Shown here in pieces: positions 30,803 through 39,812 of a stretch of 64,000 bases of DNA (positions are counted from its first letter, which is position 1; each line of letters opens with the position of its first letter). Both the position numbers and the translations under genes were made by a program. The notes under the pieces were generated by a model. That model was not told the origin of the DNA. It did not search any database and saw nothing but the letters and a program-made list of their open reading frames with translations. The DNA is from Bacillota bacterium (GTDB lineage Bacteria > Bacillota > Sulfobacillia > JABLXB01): assembly GCA_013178305.1 (NCBI GenBank), contig JABLXB010000008.1:175776-239775 (forward strand), given 5' to 3'.

Positions 30803-31744
30803 ATGACCGGAGCCCGCGTACCGGATTTGAGCGTGACGATCGGGGGTCTCAGGATGAAGAACCCCGTCATCGCGGCTTCCGGCATAATCGGATTCGGCCT
30901 CGAATACCACCGGCTTGGCGTGCTGGACTGCTTTGGCGCGGTAGTGATCAAGGGAACGACTCTGAAACCGCGGATCGGAAACCCCCCGCCGAGACTCGCG
31001 GAGACCCCAGCCGGGCTCCTCAACTCAGTGGGCCTGGAGAACCCCGGCGTCGAACTCGTCGTCAAGGAAATGATCCCCCGCCTCCGCGAGACGGGGGTCA
31101 CCATAATCGTCAACGTGGCAGGGTCAACGGCCGAGGAGTACTGCGCCGTGGTGGAGAGGCTCAACGACGTGGATGGCGTGGCCGCACTCGAGATAAACGT
31201 ATCGTGCCCAAACGTCGAGGCGGGCGGAATGCAGTTCGGCCTCAATCCTTCAGGCACCGCAGACCTCGTGAAAAGCATCCTCAAGGTCACCGGCAGGACG
31301 CTGATCGTCAAGCTGACTCCGAACGCCCAGAACATCGTGCCGGTTGCGAGGGCGGCGGAGGATGCGGGCGCTCACGCGGTTTCGCTCATCAATACCATCC
31401 TTGGCATGGCCATCGACGTGCGGGCTCGAAGGCCGGTGCTATCCACGACATACGGCGGGCTCTCGGGTCCCGCTGTCAAGCCGGTCGCCTTGCGCATGGT
31501 GTGGGATGTGTCCAACGCGGTCAAGATCCCCGTGATCGGCCTCGGCGGGATCTCGACGGCGGAGGATGCGCTCGAGTTCATTATGGCCGGCGCATCGGCG
31601 GTGCAAGTCGGGACCGCCATGTTCACGAACCCCCGGGTGGGCCGGGAGATAATCGCAGGGCTCGAGGAATGGATGAGTGCCGAGGGTGCCGGCAGCCTCA
31701 AGGAGATCGTCGGGGCCGCGAAGGCGGACCGAAAAGGTGGTTGA
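30803..31744 (+). CDS. pyrD: Dihydroorotate dehydrogenase B catalytic subunit PyrD
   Basis: A 313-residue FMN TIM-barrel enzyme oxidising dihydroorotate to orotate. Signatures are KNPVIAASGIIGFG, KGTTLKPRIGNPPPRLAETPAGLLNSVGLENPG (in pieces), LEINVSCPNVEAGG with the class 1B catalytic cysteine, GGLSGPAVKPVALRMV and GLGGISTAEDALEFIMAGASAVQVGTA. ATG 30803 follows AGGGAGG. It lies 78 bases after pyrK, with which it forms the NAD-linked heterotetramer. Confidence 0.95.
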   Translation: MTGARVPDLSVTIGGLRMKNPVIAASGIIGFGLEYHRLGVLDCFGAVVIKGTTLKPRIGNPPPRLAETPAGLLNSVGLENPGVELVVKEMIPRLRETGVTIIVNVAGSTAEEYCAVVERLNDVDGVAALEINVSCPNVEAGGMQFGLNPSGTADLVKSILKVTGRTLIVKLTPNAQNIVPVARAAEDAGAHAVSLINTILGMAIDVRARRPVLSTTYGGLSGPAVKPVALRMVWDVSNAVKIPVIGLGGISTAEDALEFIMAGASAVQVGTAMFTNPRVGREIIAGLEEWMSAEGAGSLKEIVGAAKADRKGG

Positions 31745-31750
31745 TAACAG

Positions 31751-32485
31751 GTGAATTGCCCGGTCATTGTGGCGCTTGACCTGCCCGACAGGGACTCGGC
31801 GTTACGGATGGTCGACAGGCTGCGCGATTACGTTGACCTGTACAAGGTGGGCATGGAGCTGTTCTACTCCGAGGGTTCCAGGTTCGTCCGCGAGCTGACG
31901 TCGAGGGAGGCCAAGGTGTTCCTGGACCTTAAGTTCCACGATATCCCGAACACGGTGGCCAGCGCCGTGAGGCAGCTCGCGCGCTTGAGGCCCGCGATGA
32001 TGACTGTGCACGCCCCGGGTGGTTTCGAGATGCTGCGGCAGGCCTCCCGGGCAGTAGGGGAAGCCGGCTCGGTCAACGGGTCGAAACCCATTCTCCTGGC
32101 AATAACGCTCCTCACCAGCATCGACGAGAAAACCCTCCGCGAAGACCTGATGGTTGCCGAATCCCCACTGGAGTACGTGGTAAACATGGCACGGGTCTCC
32201 CAGGCCTCGGGGATAGACGGGGTGGTCGCCTCGCCGCGGGAAGCGGAGCGCATCAGGGAGGTTTGCGGGCGGGACCTGCTCATAGTCACGCCCGGCATCA
32301 GGCCGTCGTGGTTCGGACACGGCGACCAGAAGAGGGTCGCTACGCCATCTCAGGCGATCCGCGCTGGAGCCGACTACATAGTGGTTGGTCGCCCGATCAT
32401 CGAATCACCCGACCCAGTCGACGCGGCGCGCCGGATAATCGACGAAGCCCGCGAGGGAGCCGTAAGGAGGCCGGCAAGTTGGTAG
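31751..32485 (+). CDS. pyrF: Orotidine 5'-phosphate decarboxylase PyrF
   Basis: The last step of UMP synthesis, OMP to UMP. The 244-residue protein has VALDLPDRDSALRMVD at the start and the catalytic LDLKFHDIPNTVASAV (Asp-Lys-Asp), then TPGIRPSW and the phosphate loop ADYIVVGRPI. GTG 31751 is six bases after pyrD, and the end overlaps pyrE by seven bases. Confidence 0.95.
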   Translation: MNCPVIVALDLPDRDSALRMVDRLRDYVDLYKVGMELFYSEGSRFVRELTSREAKVFLDLKFHDIPNTVASAVRQLARLRPAMMTVHAPGGFEMLRQASRAVGEAGSVNGSKPILLAITLLTSIDEKTLREDLMVAESPLEYVVNMARVSQASGIDGVVASPREAERIREVCGRDLLIVTPGIRPSWFGHGDQKRVATPSQAIRAGADYIVVGRPIIESPDPVDAARRIIDEAREGAVRRPASW

Positions 32486-33054
32486 ATGACGAGGTATTGC
32501 GGCTGTATGAAGACCTGGGTGTGGTGTTGCACGGGCATTTCCTGCTCACGTCCGGCAAGCACAGCCCGACGTTCTTACAGTGTTCGATGGTGATGCAGCA
32601 TCCGGTCCACCTGGAGAGGCTGTGCCGCGAACTCGCGGGACGGCTGGGGCGCCCCCGGGTGGAGTGCGTTGCGGGCCCCGCGATGGGGGGAGTGCTGCTC
32701 GCGTACGAGATGGCCAGGGCGCTCGGGGCAAGGGCGATATACGCGGAGAAGGGCGAGGGCGGTCTCGAGCTCCGCAGGAACTTCAGGCTGTCGTGCGGCG
32801 AGCGCTGCATCGTCGTGGAGGACGCCGTGACTACGGGGGGCTCTACGACGAAGGTGATGGAACTGGTACGGGGCCAGGGCGCCGAGGTGGCTGGCGTCGG
32901 GGTGCTGGTCGACAGGTCCGGTGGCAAGGTGGATTTCGGCGTCCCCTTCGCTGCCATGCTGCGGCTCGAGGTACCTGCTTACGAACCGGATTCCTGCCCG
33001 CTGTGCGCTGCCGGCGCGCCGCTCACCAGACCCAAGTCAGCGGGGGCCAAGTAA
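32479..33054 (+). CDS. pyrE: Orotate phosphoribosyltransferase PyrE
   Basis: Transfers ribose phosphate from PRPP to orotate. The 191-residue product has HFLLTSGKHSPTFLQC, GPAMGGVLLAYEMARALG, YAEKGEGGLELRR and the PRPP motif CIVVEDAVTTGGST. TTG 32479 has AAGGAGG eight bases upstream (32464-32470); no other standard start fits. The C-terminus ends with a CPLCAAG segment typical of clostridial PyrE. It closes the pyrK-D-F-E operon. Confidence 0.93.
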   Translation: MVDDEVLRLYEDLGVVLHGHFLLTSGKHSPTFLQCSMVMQHPVHLERLCRELAGRLGRPRVECVAGPAMGGVLLAYEMARALGARAIYAEKGEGGLELRRNFRLSCGERCIVVEDAVTTGGSTTKVMELVRGQGAEVAGVGVLVDRSGGKVDFGVPFAAMLRLEVPAYEPDSCPLCAAGAPLTRPKSAGAK

Positions 33055-33141
33055 AGGCCAAGGCCGCACACGGATTAGCAGGAGTTCCATGGAACCCAGC
33101 GAAATATGGTAGGAAAAGGAAGGCGTTTCGGAGGTGACTCT

Positions 33142-33732
33142 GTGGGCAAGGACCTCGTGGGGCAGCTTGAGTGGCTCGCGCACGCGGTTCACTCCGGCCA
33201 GCTCCGGCTGCCGTACGACGACCGTTCTTACCTCTCCGAAGGAGACCTGTTCGAGTTCGCCAGGGCGAACGGATTAGATACCGCGAGGCTTCACTACATG
33301 ATCGAGCAGTCCCTTCTCGTCCCCCACAGATCGCGGGGCGACACCGCCCTTTTCAACGCCTGCGCGCTGAGCGATACCATGGGCTTCGTCCAGGAGATGG
33401 ACAGGCTCGGCATGAGCCTGGAGATGCAGCAGGTCATCGTGCGGGAACTCACGGAATTTGAGGAAGAGGCGTGGAGGCTCGCCGTGGCCGCCTACAGGAA
33501 GGAGCACCCGTCGGCCCAGCCGGGAACGCTCGCCGACGCCAGGCTCAGGGTGGCTGCGAGCATCACCGTCGTGAACTCGATGCAGAAAGAGCGGAAGTCG
33601 GTGCTATACGGCACCACGGAAGACCCCGGCCGGGAAAAGCAGTTCAAGCGCTACTTCGCCCTGGCGGCGTCCAGGCGCCGCGAGCGGGTGCAGCGGCTCG
33701 AGGACATCGAGAACCGGTTCGGCCCGGGGTAA
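33142..33732 (+). CDS. Unrecognised protein with MerR-like N-terminal pattern
   Basis: A 196-residue protein I do not recognise. Residues 30-105 resemble a MerR-type winged helix: a helix with SEGDLFEFARANG, then LDTARLHYMIEQSLLVPHR (like the wing entry of MerR proteins) and ALSDTMGFVQEMDRLGMSLEMQQVI. A long helical part follows, ending in a basic coiled-coil-like tail (ASRRRERVQRLEDIENRFG). No cysteines suggest no metal sensing. GTG 33142 has GGAGGTGA five bases upstream; ATG 33106 would add 12 residues. It lies alone between pyrE and the transpeptidase gene. Confidence 0.7.
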   Translation: MGKDLVGQLEWLAHAVHSGQLRLPYDDRSYLSEGDLFEFARANGLDTARLHYMIEQSLLVPHRSRGDTALFNACALSDTMGFVQEMDRLGMSLEMQQVIVRELTEFEEEAWRLAVAAYRKEHPSAQPGTLADARLRVAASITVVNSMQKERKSVLYGTTEDPGREKQFKRYFALAASRRRERVQRLEDIENRFGPG

Positions 33733-33892
33733 CGATATCCGGCGGCCGCATACCCCCCTCCCCCGCGTCGTCGACCTGCGTTTCGACCACTCCCTCAGGA
33801 CCGGAATCCCTCTGTCCCCAACCTCATAACGTGTAGTTGTGAACGTCCCACCGTGCTGTGAGGGTGGGCGCGCATTTGCACGGGGGTGCGGT

Positions 33893-34900
33893 TTGCCGTT
33901 GAGGACGAATTTCCCACGTCAATTCGCCGCCGCGCTTGTTCCGGCACTGGCGGTACTGCTCGCGGCCGGATTCGCGTGGGGATACCTCGATCCGGCCGCG
34001 CCACGCCGCCTCGTGCCGGCCGGCGTGAGTCCCGCGCCGCCAGCGTTCGGGCTATCGGGCAAATTCCCCGACGGCTGCGTCGAGGGAAGGGTGCTCCGCG
34101 AATCGAGCCCCCCGATGCGCGGCGATGACGTGAGGGAACTGCAGGAGTACCTACGCAAGCAAGGATTGCTCGCAGGACCCGCCGACGGCGTGTACGGGCG
34201 AGCGACTGCGGACGCGGTCAGGCAGCTGCAGAAGAGGCTCGGGATACCGCAGACCGGGGAATACGACGCGAGGACCTGGCTCGAGCTCGAAGGCGGGACA
34301 CCCGTCGGCAGGGCTAAGGCGCCGCCTCCGTCCGGTCGCGTGGAGATCCTCGTGGACCTCGATGCCTGCCGTTTGACTGTGTACTCCGACGGGGCGGTAC
34401 ACAAGAACTTCACCGTGGCGATCGGGAAACCGCAGACTCCTTCACCGGTGGGGGAATTCAGAGTGGTCTCGAAGGGTGTGATGGAGGGCCCTGCTTTCGG
34501 CAGCAGGTGGCTGGGGCTCAACGTCCCGTGGGGTGTATACGGCATTCATGGGACTAATATGCCGTGGCTCATAGGGGCGATGGTGAGCCAGGGCTGCCTC
34601 AGGATGCTCAATCGCGACGTCGAGGAACTCTACTCCTGGATAGAGGTAGGCACACCCGTCACTATCGTTGGGGATCTCTCGTACATACAGTGCCGCGAAG
34701 TCCTCCGCCGTGGCTACGGCGCGCAGGACGTCGTGATATTCCAGAAGAGGCTGCGCGAAAAGGGGTTTTACGATGGGCGCGCGGACGGCGACTTCGGCCC
34801 CGCCACGGAAGGGGCGGTGAAGGCGATGCAGGCGCATTATGGCTTCGAGCAGCACGGGGTGGCCACGCCCGACCTGATGAGGCTACTCGAACTGCTGTGA
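33893..34900 (+). CDS. L,D-transpeptidase (YkuD) flanked by two peptidoglycan-binding domains
   Basis: A secreted or anchored wall enzyme making 3-3 cross-links or attaching proteins. After an N-terminal hydrophobic helix (about residues 9-30) comes a PG_binding_1 domain (RGDDVRELQEYLRKQGLLAGPADGVYGRATADAVRQLQ, given in pieces). The YkuD domain follows, with the catalytic signature HGTNMPWLIGAMVSQGCLRM (His, Ser, Cys). A second PG_binding_1 domain (QDVVIFQKRLREKGFYDGRADGDFG) ends the protein. TTG 33893 or 33899 follow a GGGGGTG site. The arrangement of binding domains on both sides of YkuD is uncommon but known in spore-formers. Confidence 0.85.
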   Translation: MPLRTNFPRQFAAALVPALAVLLAAGFAWGYLDPAAPRRLVPAGVSPAPPAFGLSGKFPDGCVEGRVLRESSPPMRGDDVRELQEYLRKQGLLAGPADGVYGRATADAVRQLQKRLGIPQTGEYDARTWLELEGGTPVGRAKAPPPSGRVEILVDLDACRLTVYSDGAVHKNFTVAIGKPQTPSPVGEFRVVSKGVMEGPAFGSRWLGLNVPWGVYGIHGTNMPWLIGAMVSQGCLRMLNRDVEELYSWIEVGTPVTIVGDLSYIQCREVLRRGYGAQDVVIFQKRLREKGFYDGRADGDFGPATEGAVKAMQAHYGFEQHGVATPDLMRLLELL

Positions 34901-35078
34901 AAGCCACAGGGTAATCCCGTCTATAAGCGGTTTGCGCTTACGAGCGCATGAACCGTCCTGTAGTTCTCCGCTGCCTGAGTAAACCACGATCGCGCCTCTT
35001 CTCGCATCGCCTTATCCCCTGGTGCGGCCGGGACGTCCAAAGTTGCCACGATCGTTCCGGCAAGGCCGCCGGGCATGA
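34901..35078 (+). other. Intergenic stretch before the thi leader
   Basis: Nothing convincing seen: no coding frame with a ribosome site, no repeat. The thi promoter and TPP riboswitch start just after it. Confidence 0.4.
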
Positions 35079-35084
35079 TACAAT
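35077..35084 (+). promoter_or_regulatory. Extended -10 promoter of the thi operon
   Basis: TG-A-TACAAT gives an extended -10 element (TACAAT at 35079-35084); no good -35 is seen. The start would be about 35091, 17 bases before the riboswitch. Confidence 0.5.
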
Positions 35085-35107
35085 ACAGCTAACAGAAAAG
35101 CGGATCT

Positions 35108-35200
35108 CCGCTGGGGGCGCTCGAAAGGGCTGAGAGAGGACTGCGAACCACGTCCTGACCCCGCGAACCTGATCTGGATAATGCCAGCGTAGGGAAGCGG
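35108..35200 (+). ncRNA. TPP (THI-box) riboswitch
   Basis: Both highly conserved blocks are present: GGGCTGAGAGAGG (35128-35140) in the pyrimidine-sensing arm and GAACCTGATCTGGATAATGCCAGCGTAGGGAA in the pyrophosphate arm (35164-35195). CCGCT (35108-35112) pairs with AGCGG (35196-35200) as P1. It stands upstream of thiD-thiM-thiE-thiL. Confidence 0.95.
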
Positions 35201-35212
35201 ACAAGCATGTAC

Positions 35213-35247
35213 GGGCCGGTCCTTCGCGGGCTGGCCCCTGTTGCTTT
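35213..35247 (+). terminator. Putative terminator of the TPP riboswitch
   Basis: A 10-bp stem (35213-35222 with 35228-35237, two G-T pairs) with loop TTCGC, followed by CTGTTGCTTT. The T-run is interrupted, so strength is unclear. It lies between the aptamer and thiD. Confidence 0.55.
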
Positions 35248-35310
35248 GCAGGCGAACCACCGTGGCGGGGTCCGGCCCGACTGCCGGCAGGGACTGAAGG
35301 GGGTTTTCAA

Positions 35311-36138
35311 ATGAGTTCGATACCCAGGGCGATGACTATCGCCGGTTCGGACAGCGGGGGCGGCGCAGGGATCCAGGCGGACCTCAAGACGTTTACTGTG
35401 CTGGGAGTTTACGGGACAAGCGTCATCGTCGCCCTCACCGCGCAGAACACCCTCGGCGTCACGGGGATACACGCGGTGCCGCCCGAGTTCGCCGAGGCGC
35501 AGCTTGTTGCGGTGCTCGAGGACATCGGCACGGATGCTCTAAAAACCGGCATGCTGGCCAACGCCGAGATCGTTCGCGTGGTGGCGCGGGTCCTGCGCCG
35601 GCACAGGGAGTCTCAGAAGGGCCTGGCTAACCTGGTCGTGGACCCCGTCATGGTGTCGAAGAGCGGCCACGCCCTGCTCGAGCGGGAGGCCTGCACGGCG
35701 CTCAGGTCGGACCTGCTGCCGCTGGCGATGGTCGTGACGCCGAACCTGTTCGAGGCGGAGGTGCTGACGGGGGAGAGGGTCGGGGACATGGATGAGATGA
35801 GGCGGGCTGCCGCCCTCATTCACGGAATGGGCCCGCGATACGTGGTCGTCAAGGGCGGCCACCTCGGGGGACCCGCGGTCGACCTCATGTTCGATGGCAA
35901 CGGATTCGTGGAGTTCAGGCACGACAGGATCGAAACCAGGAACACTCACGGCACGGGGTGCACCTACTCTGCCGCGATCGCCGCGTTCCTCGCCCGCGGG
36001 CTCGAGCCCGTCGAGGCGGTGAGAGAGGCAAAGGAGTACGTCACGGCCGCCATACGCGGCGCGCTCGACATAGGCGGGGGTCACGGGCCGACGAACCACA
36101 TGGCGTGGAAGGAATGGGGGAGAGGGCCGTGCCGCTGA
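35311..36138 (+). CDS. thiD: Hydroxymethylpyrimidine/phosphomethylpyrimidine kinase ThiD
   Basis: Phosphorylates HMP and HMP-P in thiamine synthesis. The 275-residue ribokinase-fold protein has [22 protein letters not shown] at its start, [15 protein letters not shown] substrate segment ([13 protein letters not shown]), [28 protein letters not shown] and [15 protein letters not shown] with the anion hole. ATG 35311 follows AAGGGGG. It overlaps thiM by 10 bases. Confidence 0.95.
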   Translation: MSSIPRAMTIAGSDSGGGAGIQADLKTFTVLGVYGTSVIVALTAQNTLGVTGIHAVPPEFAEAQLVAVLEDIGTDALKTGMLANAEIVRVVARVLRRHRESQKGLANLVVDPVMVSKSGHALLEREACTALRSDLLPLAMVVTPNLFEAEVLTGERVGDMDEMRRAAALIHGMGPRYVVVKGGHLGGPAVDLMFDGNGFVEFRHDRIETRNTHGTGCTYSAAIAAFLARGLEPVEAVREAKEYVTAAIRGALDIGGGHGPTNHMAWKEWGRGPCR

Positions 36139-36941
36139 ATCCCGCCGAGACGTGCGCTAAACTGCTCAATGACGTTCGTAGCGCCAGGCCGCTCGTCCAT
36201 AACATCACCAACTGGGTCGTGACCAACATCACCGCGAACGTGACCCTTGCGGTGGGGGCGTCACCCGTCATGGCGCATGCCGTGGAAGAAGCAGCCGACA
36301 TGGTACGCTGTGCGAATGCGCTCGTCCTGAATATCGGCACTCTTACCCCGGACATCGTCCGGGCGATGGTCTCCGCAGGTAAACAGGCCAATTCGCTGGG
36401 CATTCCCGTCGTCCTGGACCCCGTGGGGGTGGGCGCCACCCCACTCAGGACGGACAGCGCGAGACGCATCCTTGGGGAGGTAAGGGTGTCCATCCTCAGG
36501 GGCAACGCGGCCGAGATAGGGATACTCGGTGGTCTGGGCGGCGAGATAAAAGGGGTGGACTCCTGCGGGGGCACGGCGGACCCCGAGATCCTGGCGTCCA
36601 CAGTGGCGAAGGCATTCGGGTGCGTGACGGCGGTGACGGGCCCGACCGACTTTGTGAGCGACGGCCGGCGCCTGGCCAGGGTGGACAACGGACACAGCCT
36701 TCTGACCTGCGTTACCGGCACCGGTTGCATGGCGACGTCGGTCACCGGTGCATTCGCAGCTGTCACCGGCGATTACCTGTGGGCGGCGACCGCGGCTCTC
36801 GCGTGCTACGGCCTGGCGGCGGAAATAGCCGCGTCGGAGTGCGCCGGCCCCGGAAGCTTCCAGGTTGCGCTGATAGACAGCATCTACAACCTCACGCCCG
36901 CGCTGGTGTGCCGAAGGGCGCGTGTCACAGTGAGCGATTGA
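36129..36941 (+). CDS. thiM: Hydroxyethylthiazole kinase ThiM
   Basis: Phosphorylates the salvaged thiazole alcohol. The 270-residue protein has RPLVHNITNWVVTNITANVTLAVGASPVMAHA (in pieces), LNIGTLTPD, VVLDPVGVGATPLRTD, LRGNAAEI and the GTGCMATSVTGAF loop. GTG 36129 overlaps thiD. The presence of ThiM and ThiD without ThiC or ThiG nearby suggests salvage of both thiamine halves. Confidence 0.95.
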   Translation: MPLNPAETCAKLLNDVRSARPLVHNITNWVVTNITANVTLAVGASPVMAHAVEEAADMVRCANALVLNIGTLTPDIVRAMVSAGKQANSLGIPVVLDPVGVGATPLRTDSARRILGEVRVSILRGNAAEIGILGGLGGEIKGVDSCGGTADPEILASTVAKAFGCVTAVTGPTDFVSDGRRLARVDNGHSLLTCVTGTGCMATSVTGAFAAVTGDYLWAATAALACYGLAAEIAASECAGPGSFQVALIDSIYNLTPALVCRRARVTVSD

Positions 36942-36956
36942 AGGGTGGGTACAGGC

Positions 36957-37718
36957 ATGATGAAATCCGGCGCGGTTCGTGGTAAGAGTGGCGGAGACCG
37001 GCTGGAGAGACTGGCGCGTTTTCTTCCGCTTTACGTAATCACCGACAGGGACCTGTCCTGCGGCCGGCCGGAGCAGGACGTGGTGCGCGAGGCCATCGAC
37101 GGCGGGGCGACGGCAATCCAGCTCAGGGGCAAGAAGATGAGCGGTCTCGAGATGTACAGGATGGCTGTTGCGTTAAGAGACATAACGGCTCGACACGGCG
37201 TGCTGTTCATAGTTAACGACAGGCTCGACGTGGCGCTCGCTACAGAGGCGGACGGTGTGCACCTCGGGCAAGAGGACATCCCTGCGCGTTGCGCGCTGGA
37301 GGTCATGGACCGTTACGCTCGGGCGGGGCGCCTCGCGCCGGGGGCGTGGCCCGGGCGGATGGTGCTGGGCATATCGGTGGAAAACGTGGCGCAGGCGGTT
37401 GCAGCGGAGAACTATGGGGCGGACTACCTCGGGGCGGGCCCCGCGTGGGCCACCACGACCAAGACAGACGCCGTCGCGCCCATAGGCCCTGAGGGGATTA
37501 AGACGATATGCTCCAGTGTCCGGATACCGGTCGTGGCGATTGGGGGCATCTCTCACGCCAATGCAGGCCGGCTGGCCACAACGGGGATCGCAGGAGTCGC
37601 GGTGGTATCCGCCGTGGTATCTGCAGCCGACGTGCGCGGAGCGGCAAGGTCGCTGTACGAAGTCGTTTCTGCCGCGCCTCCGTGGCGCGCGATCCCCCCG
37701 GGGGGTGAAGCGGGTTGA
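36957..37718 (+). CDS. thiE: Thiamine phosphate synthase ThiE
   Basis: Joins HMP-PP and thiazole phosphate into thiamine phosphate. The 253-residue protein has LYVITDRDLS, GGATAIQLRGKKM, LFIVNDRLDVALATEADGVHLGQED, LGISVENVAQ, YLGAGPAWATTTKTDA and VAIGGI. It is about 35 residues longer than usual through an N-terminal extension and an insert after VMDRYARAG. ATG 36957 follows AAGGGTGGG; GTG 36945 is an alternative. Its stop overlaps the thiL start (TTGA). Confidence 0.94.
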   Translation: MMKSGAVRGKSGGDRLERLARFLPLYVITDRDLSCGRPEQDVVREAIDGGATAIQLRGKKMSGLEMYRMAVALRDITARHGVLFIVNDRLDVALATEADGVHLGQEDIPARCALEVMDRYARAGRLAPGAWPGRMVLGISVENVAQAVAAENYGADYLGAGPAWATTTKTDAVAPIGPEGIKTICSSVRIPVVAIGGISHANAGRLATTGIAGVAVVSAVVSAADVRGAARSLYEVVSAAPPWRAIPPGGEAG

Positions 37719-38794
37719 GAGTCGGCGAGATAGGCGAGTTCGGGCTGATCGACAGGTGGATGAGATCGATCCGGCCCGACGGCCGCAACGCGATAGTCGG
37801 CATCGGCGACGACGCTGCCGTCCTGGAATTCCCGCCCGGCAGGGTGCTCGTGGCGACCTGCGACATGATGGTCGAAGGTGTCCACTTCATTCTGCCCGTC
37901 ATTTCGCCGGAACAGCTCGGCATCAAGGCGATGGCCATGAACCTGAGCGACCTCGCGGCCATGAACGCGCGCCCGCTGTACGCGCTCGTCTCGGTGGGGT
38001 TGAAGCACGACCTCGAGGTCGAATTCGTGGACAGGCTGTACAAGGGGCTGACGGAGACAGCCCTGCGCCACGGCTGCCAGATCGTCGGTGGGGACACCGT
38101 GAACTCCCCCCTTGCTTTCATGGTGGACGTGTTCCTGATGGGCGACGCTGAGCGTGGGAAGACCACGCTCAGGTCCGGCGCACGGCCGGGAGACCTGATC
38201 ATGGTAACGGGGACCGTAGGCGGGTCGGCCGCAGGCCTGGATCTTCTGCTCGCCGCCAACGCCCGCGGGGCGCAGCCGGCGGGCGAGGTGGGGACTACGA
38301 ACGCGCTGGCAGGAATCTCACACGGGGCGTACAGTGAAGTCGTCACGGCCCACCTCGAGCCAAGGCCGAGACTCCCGGAGTCGCGGGCGATATCGGCCGC
38401 CGGTGGGGCAAGCGCGGCCATCGACATAAGTGACGGCCTGGCGAATGAGGTCAACCACCTGGCGCGGTTGAGCGGCGTGGAAATGGTCGTGGACGCGTCG
38501 AGCATCCCCCTGGGCGACGCCACGCGCGAGGTCGCGCGGGCGATGGGGAAAGACCCCCTGGACTACGCGCTCTTCGGTGGCGAGGATTACGAATTGTGCT
38601 TCACGGTTCGCCCGGAACTCGTGGAGAAAGTGATGAGGAGCGTGCGCGATGAGACGGGGACGCCTGTCAGCGTGATCGGGCGGGTATTCGAAGGGCGAGG
38701 GGCCTGGATAATCAGGAACGGGCGACGCGAAACCCTCGGGGCGCGGGCGTACGACCATTTCAGGAGTACAACCGGCCCTCGCGGGGAAGGATGA
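37715..38794 (+). CDS. thiL: Thiamine-monophosphate kinase ThiL
   Basis: Makes thiamine diphosphate from the monophosphate. The 359-residue protein shows GEFGLIDRW, GIGDDAAVLEFP, DMMVEGVHF, AMNLSDLAAMNARP, GGDTVNSPLAFMVDVFLMG, the late AIDISDGLANEVNHLA and FGGEDYELCFTV. TTG 37715 overlaps the thiE stop. It is the end of the thi operon. Confidence 0.94.
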   Translation: MRVGEIGEFGLIDRWMRSIRPDGRNAIVGIGDDAAVLEFPPGRVLVATCDMMVEGVHFILPVISPEQLGIKAMAMNLSDLAAMNARPLYALVSVGLKHDLEVEFVDRLYKGLTETALRHGCQIVGGDTVNSPLAFMVDVFLMGDAERGKTTLRSGARPGDLIMVTGTVGGSAAGLDLLLAANARGAQPAGEVGTTNALAGISHGAYSEVVTAHLEPRPRLPESRAISAAGGASAAIDISDGLANEVNHLARLSGVEMVVDASSIPLGDATREVARAMGKDPLDYALFGGEDYELCFTVRPELVEKVMRSVRDETGTPVSVIGRVFEGRGAWIIRNGRRETLGARAYDHFRSTTGPRGEG

Positions 38795-38897
38795 CTGTCG
38801 CCGGAAGAGAATCGCTCAACTCAGGCGGCCGGAGGGGCGTTGGCCACCGGCGCCGCGCGCGGAGCGCGGGGAAGGTCCAGACAAGGGGGGCTTGGCC

Positions 38898-39791
38898 TTG
38901 CAGGTTTCCCGCAGACCCGAGCAAAAGCTGGTTCCCCCCGAGATCGAACACAATAGAAGATGCTCGTGCCCACCGAACCACTTGAGCTGCATCTCGGCCA
39001 GGGAATGGATGAAAGCCCAGGTCGGTGTATGGCAGTTTACGTACGAGAGGCGGGACGTCCGCGACAAATCCGTCCATCCCGCAACGTTCCCAATATCGCT
39101 TGCGCGACGGTGTATAGACCTGTTCACCCACCGGGGGGAGCTCGTCCTCGACCCGTTCGTCGGCTCCGGCACCACGCTCGTGGCTGCCAGGGACGCGGGG
39201 CGCAACGCGGTCGGGATAGACCTGAATCCGGGCTATGTGGATCTGTGCTGCAGGCGCCTCGCGGCTGAGCCCGCGAGCGGTGACTGCCGGCAGGTGGCGG
39301 TCTGCGCCGATGCGAGGGACACCGCCCTGTACGTGCGCCCATCTACGGTTGCGCTGCTGCTCACTTCACCCCCGTACGCCAATCTCCTGAACCGGAGGCG
39401 GAGGAACAAGAGCCGCCGCGGGGACCTCCGGAAGAACACGCAGTACGGCAGGGTCGAGCAGTACAGCCAGGATCCCAGGGACCTCGGGACCCTGGGAATC
39501 GAGGACTACTCCACCGCCATATCGGCTATATTCGGGGCGATGCTTCCCCTGCTGAAGCCCAGGGCGCATTGCGTCGTCAACGTCCCCGACATATGGTGGG
39601 AGAACACGCGCGTGACGGTTCACGTCTCGCTGATCAACTGCCTGCGCGACGTGGGTTATGAATTGCGCAACGTAATCATCTGGGACCGGACGAACATCGT
39701 CAACAGGATCGGCATTTTCGGCTGGCCAAGCAACTACATCACGATGGGCGTGACGTTCGAATACCTGCTCGACTTCTGGAAGACGGGCTGA
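38898..39791 (+). CDS. Site-specific DNA methyltransferase (N4-cytosine/N6-adenine type), solitary
   Basis: A 297-residue AdoMet-dependent methyltransferase. The AdoMet-binding motif LVLDPFVGSGTTLVAARDAGRNAVGIDLNP comes first (about residues 89-118, given with its key DPFxGSGTT), and the catalytic TSPPYANLLN follows at about residue 155. This is the reverse of the order in beta-class enzymes. The TSPPY form suggests N4-cytosine modification. FPISLARRCIDLFTHRG before motif I is usual. No restriction nuclease is nearby. TTG 38898 is eight bases after an AAGGGGGG site; TTG 38892 is the alternative. Confidence 0.8.
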   Translation: MQVSRRPEQKLVPPEIEHNRRCSCPPNHLSCISAREWMKAQVGVWQFTYERRDVRDKSVHPATFPISLARRCIDLFTHRGELVLDPFVGSGTTLVAARDAGRNAVGIDLNPGYVDLCCRRLAAEPASGDCRQVAVCADARDTALYVRPSTVALLLTSPPYANLLNRRRRNKSRRGDLRKNTQYGRVEQYSQDPRDLGTLGIEDYSTAISAIFGAMLPLLKPRAHCVVNVPDIWWENTRVTVHVSLINCLRDVGYELRNVIIWDRTNIVNRIGIFGWPSNYITMGVTFEYLLDFWKTG

Positions 39792-39812
39792 GCGCGCTGG
39801 CGCCGCCGGTTA

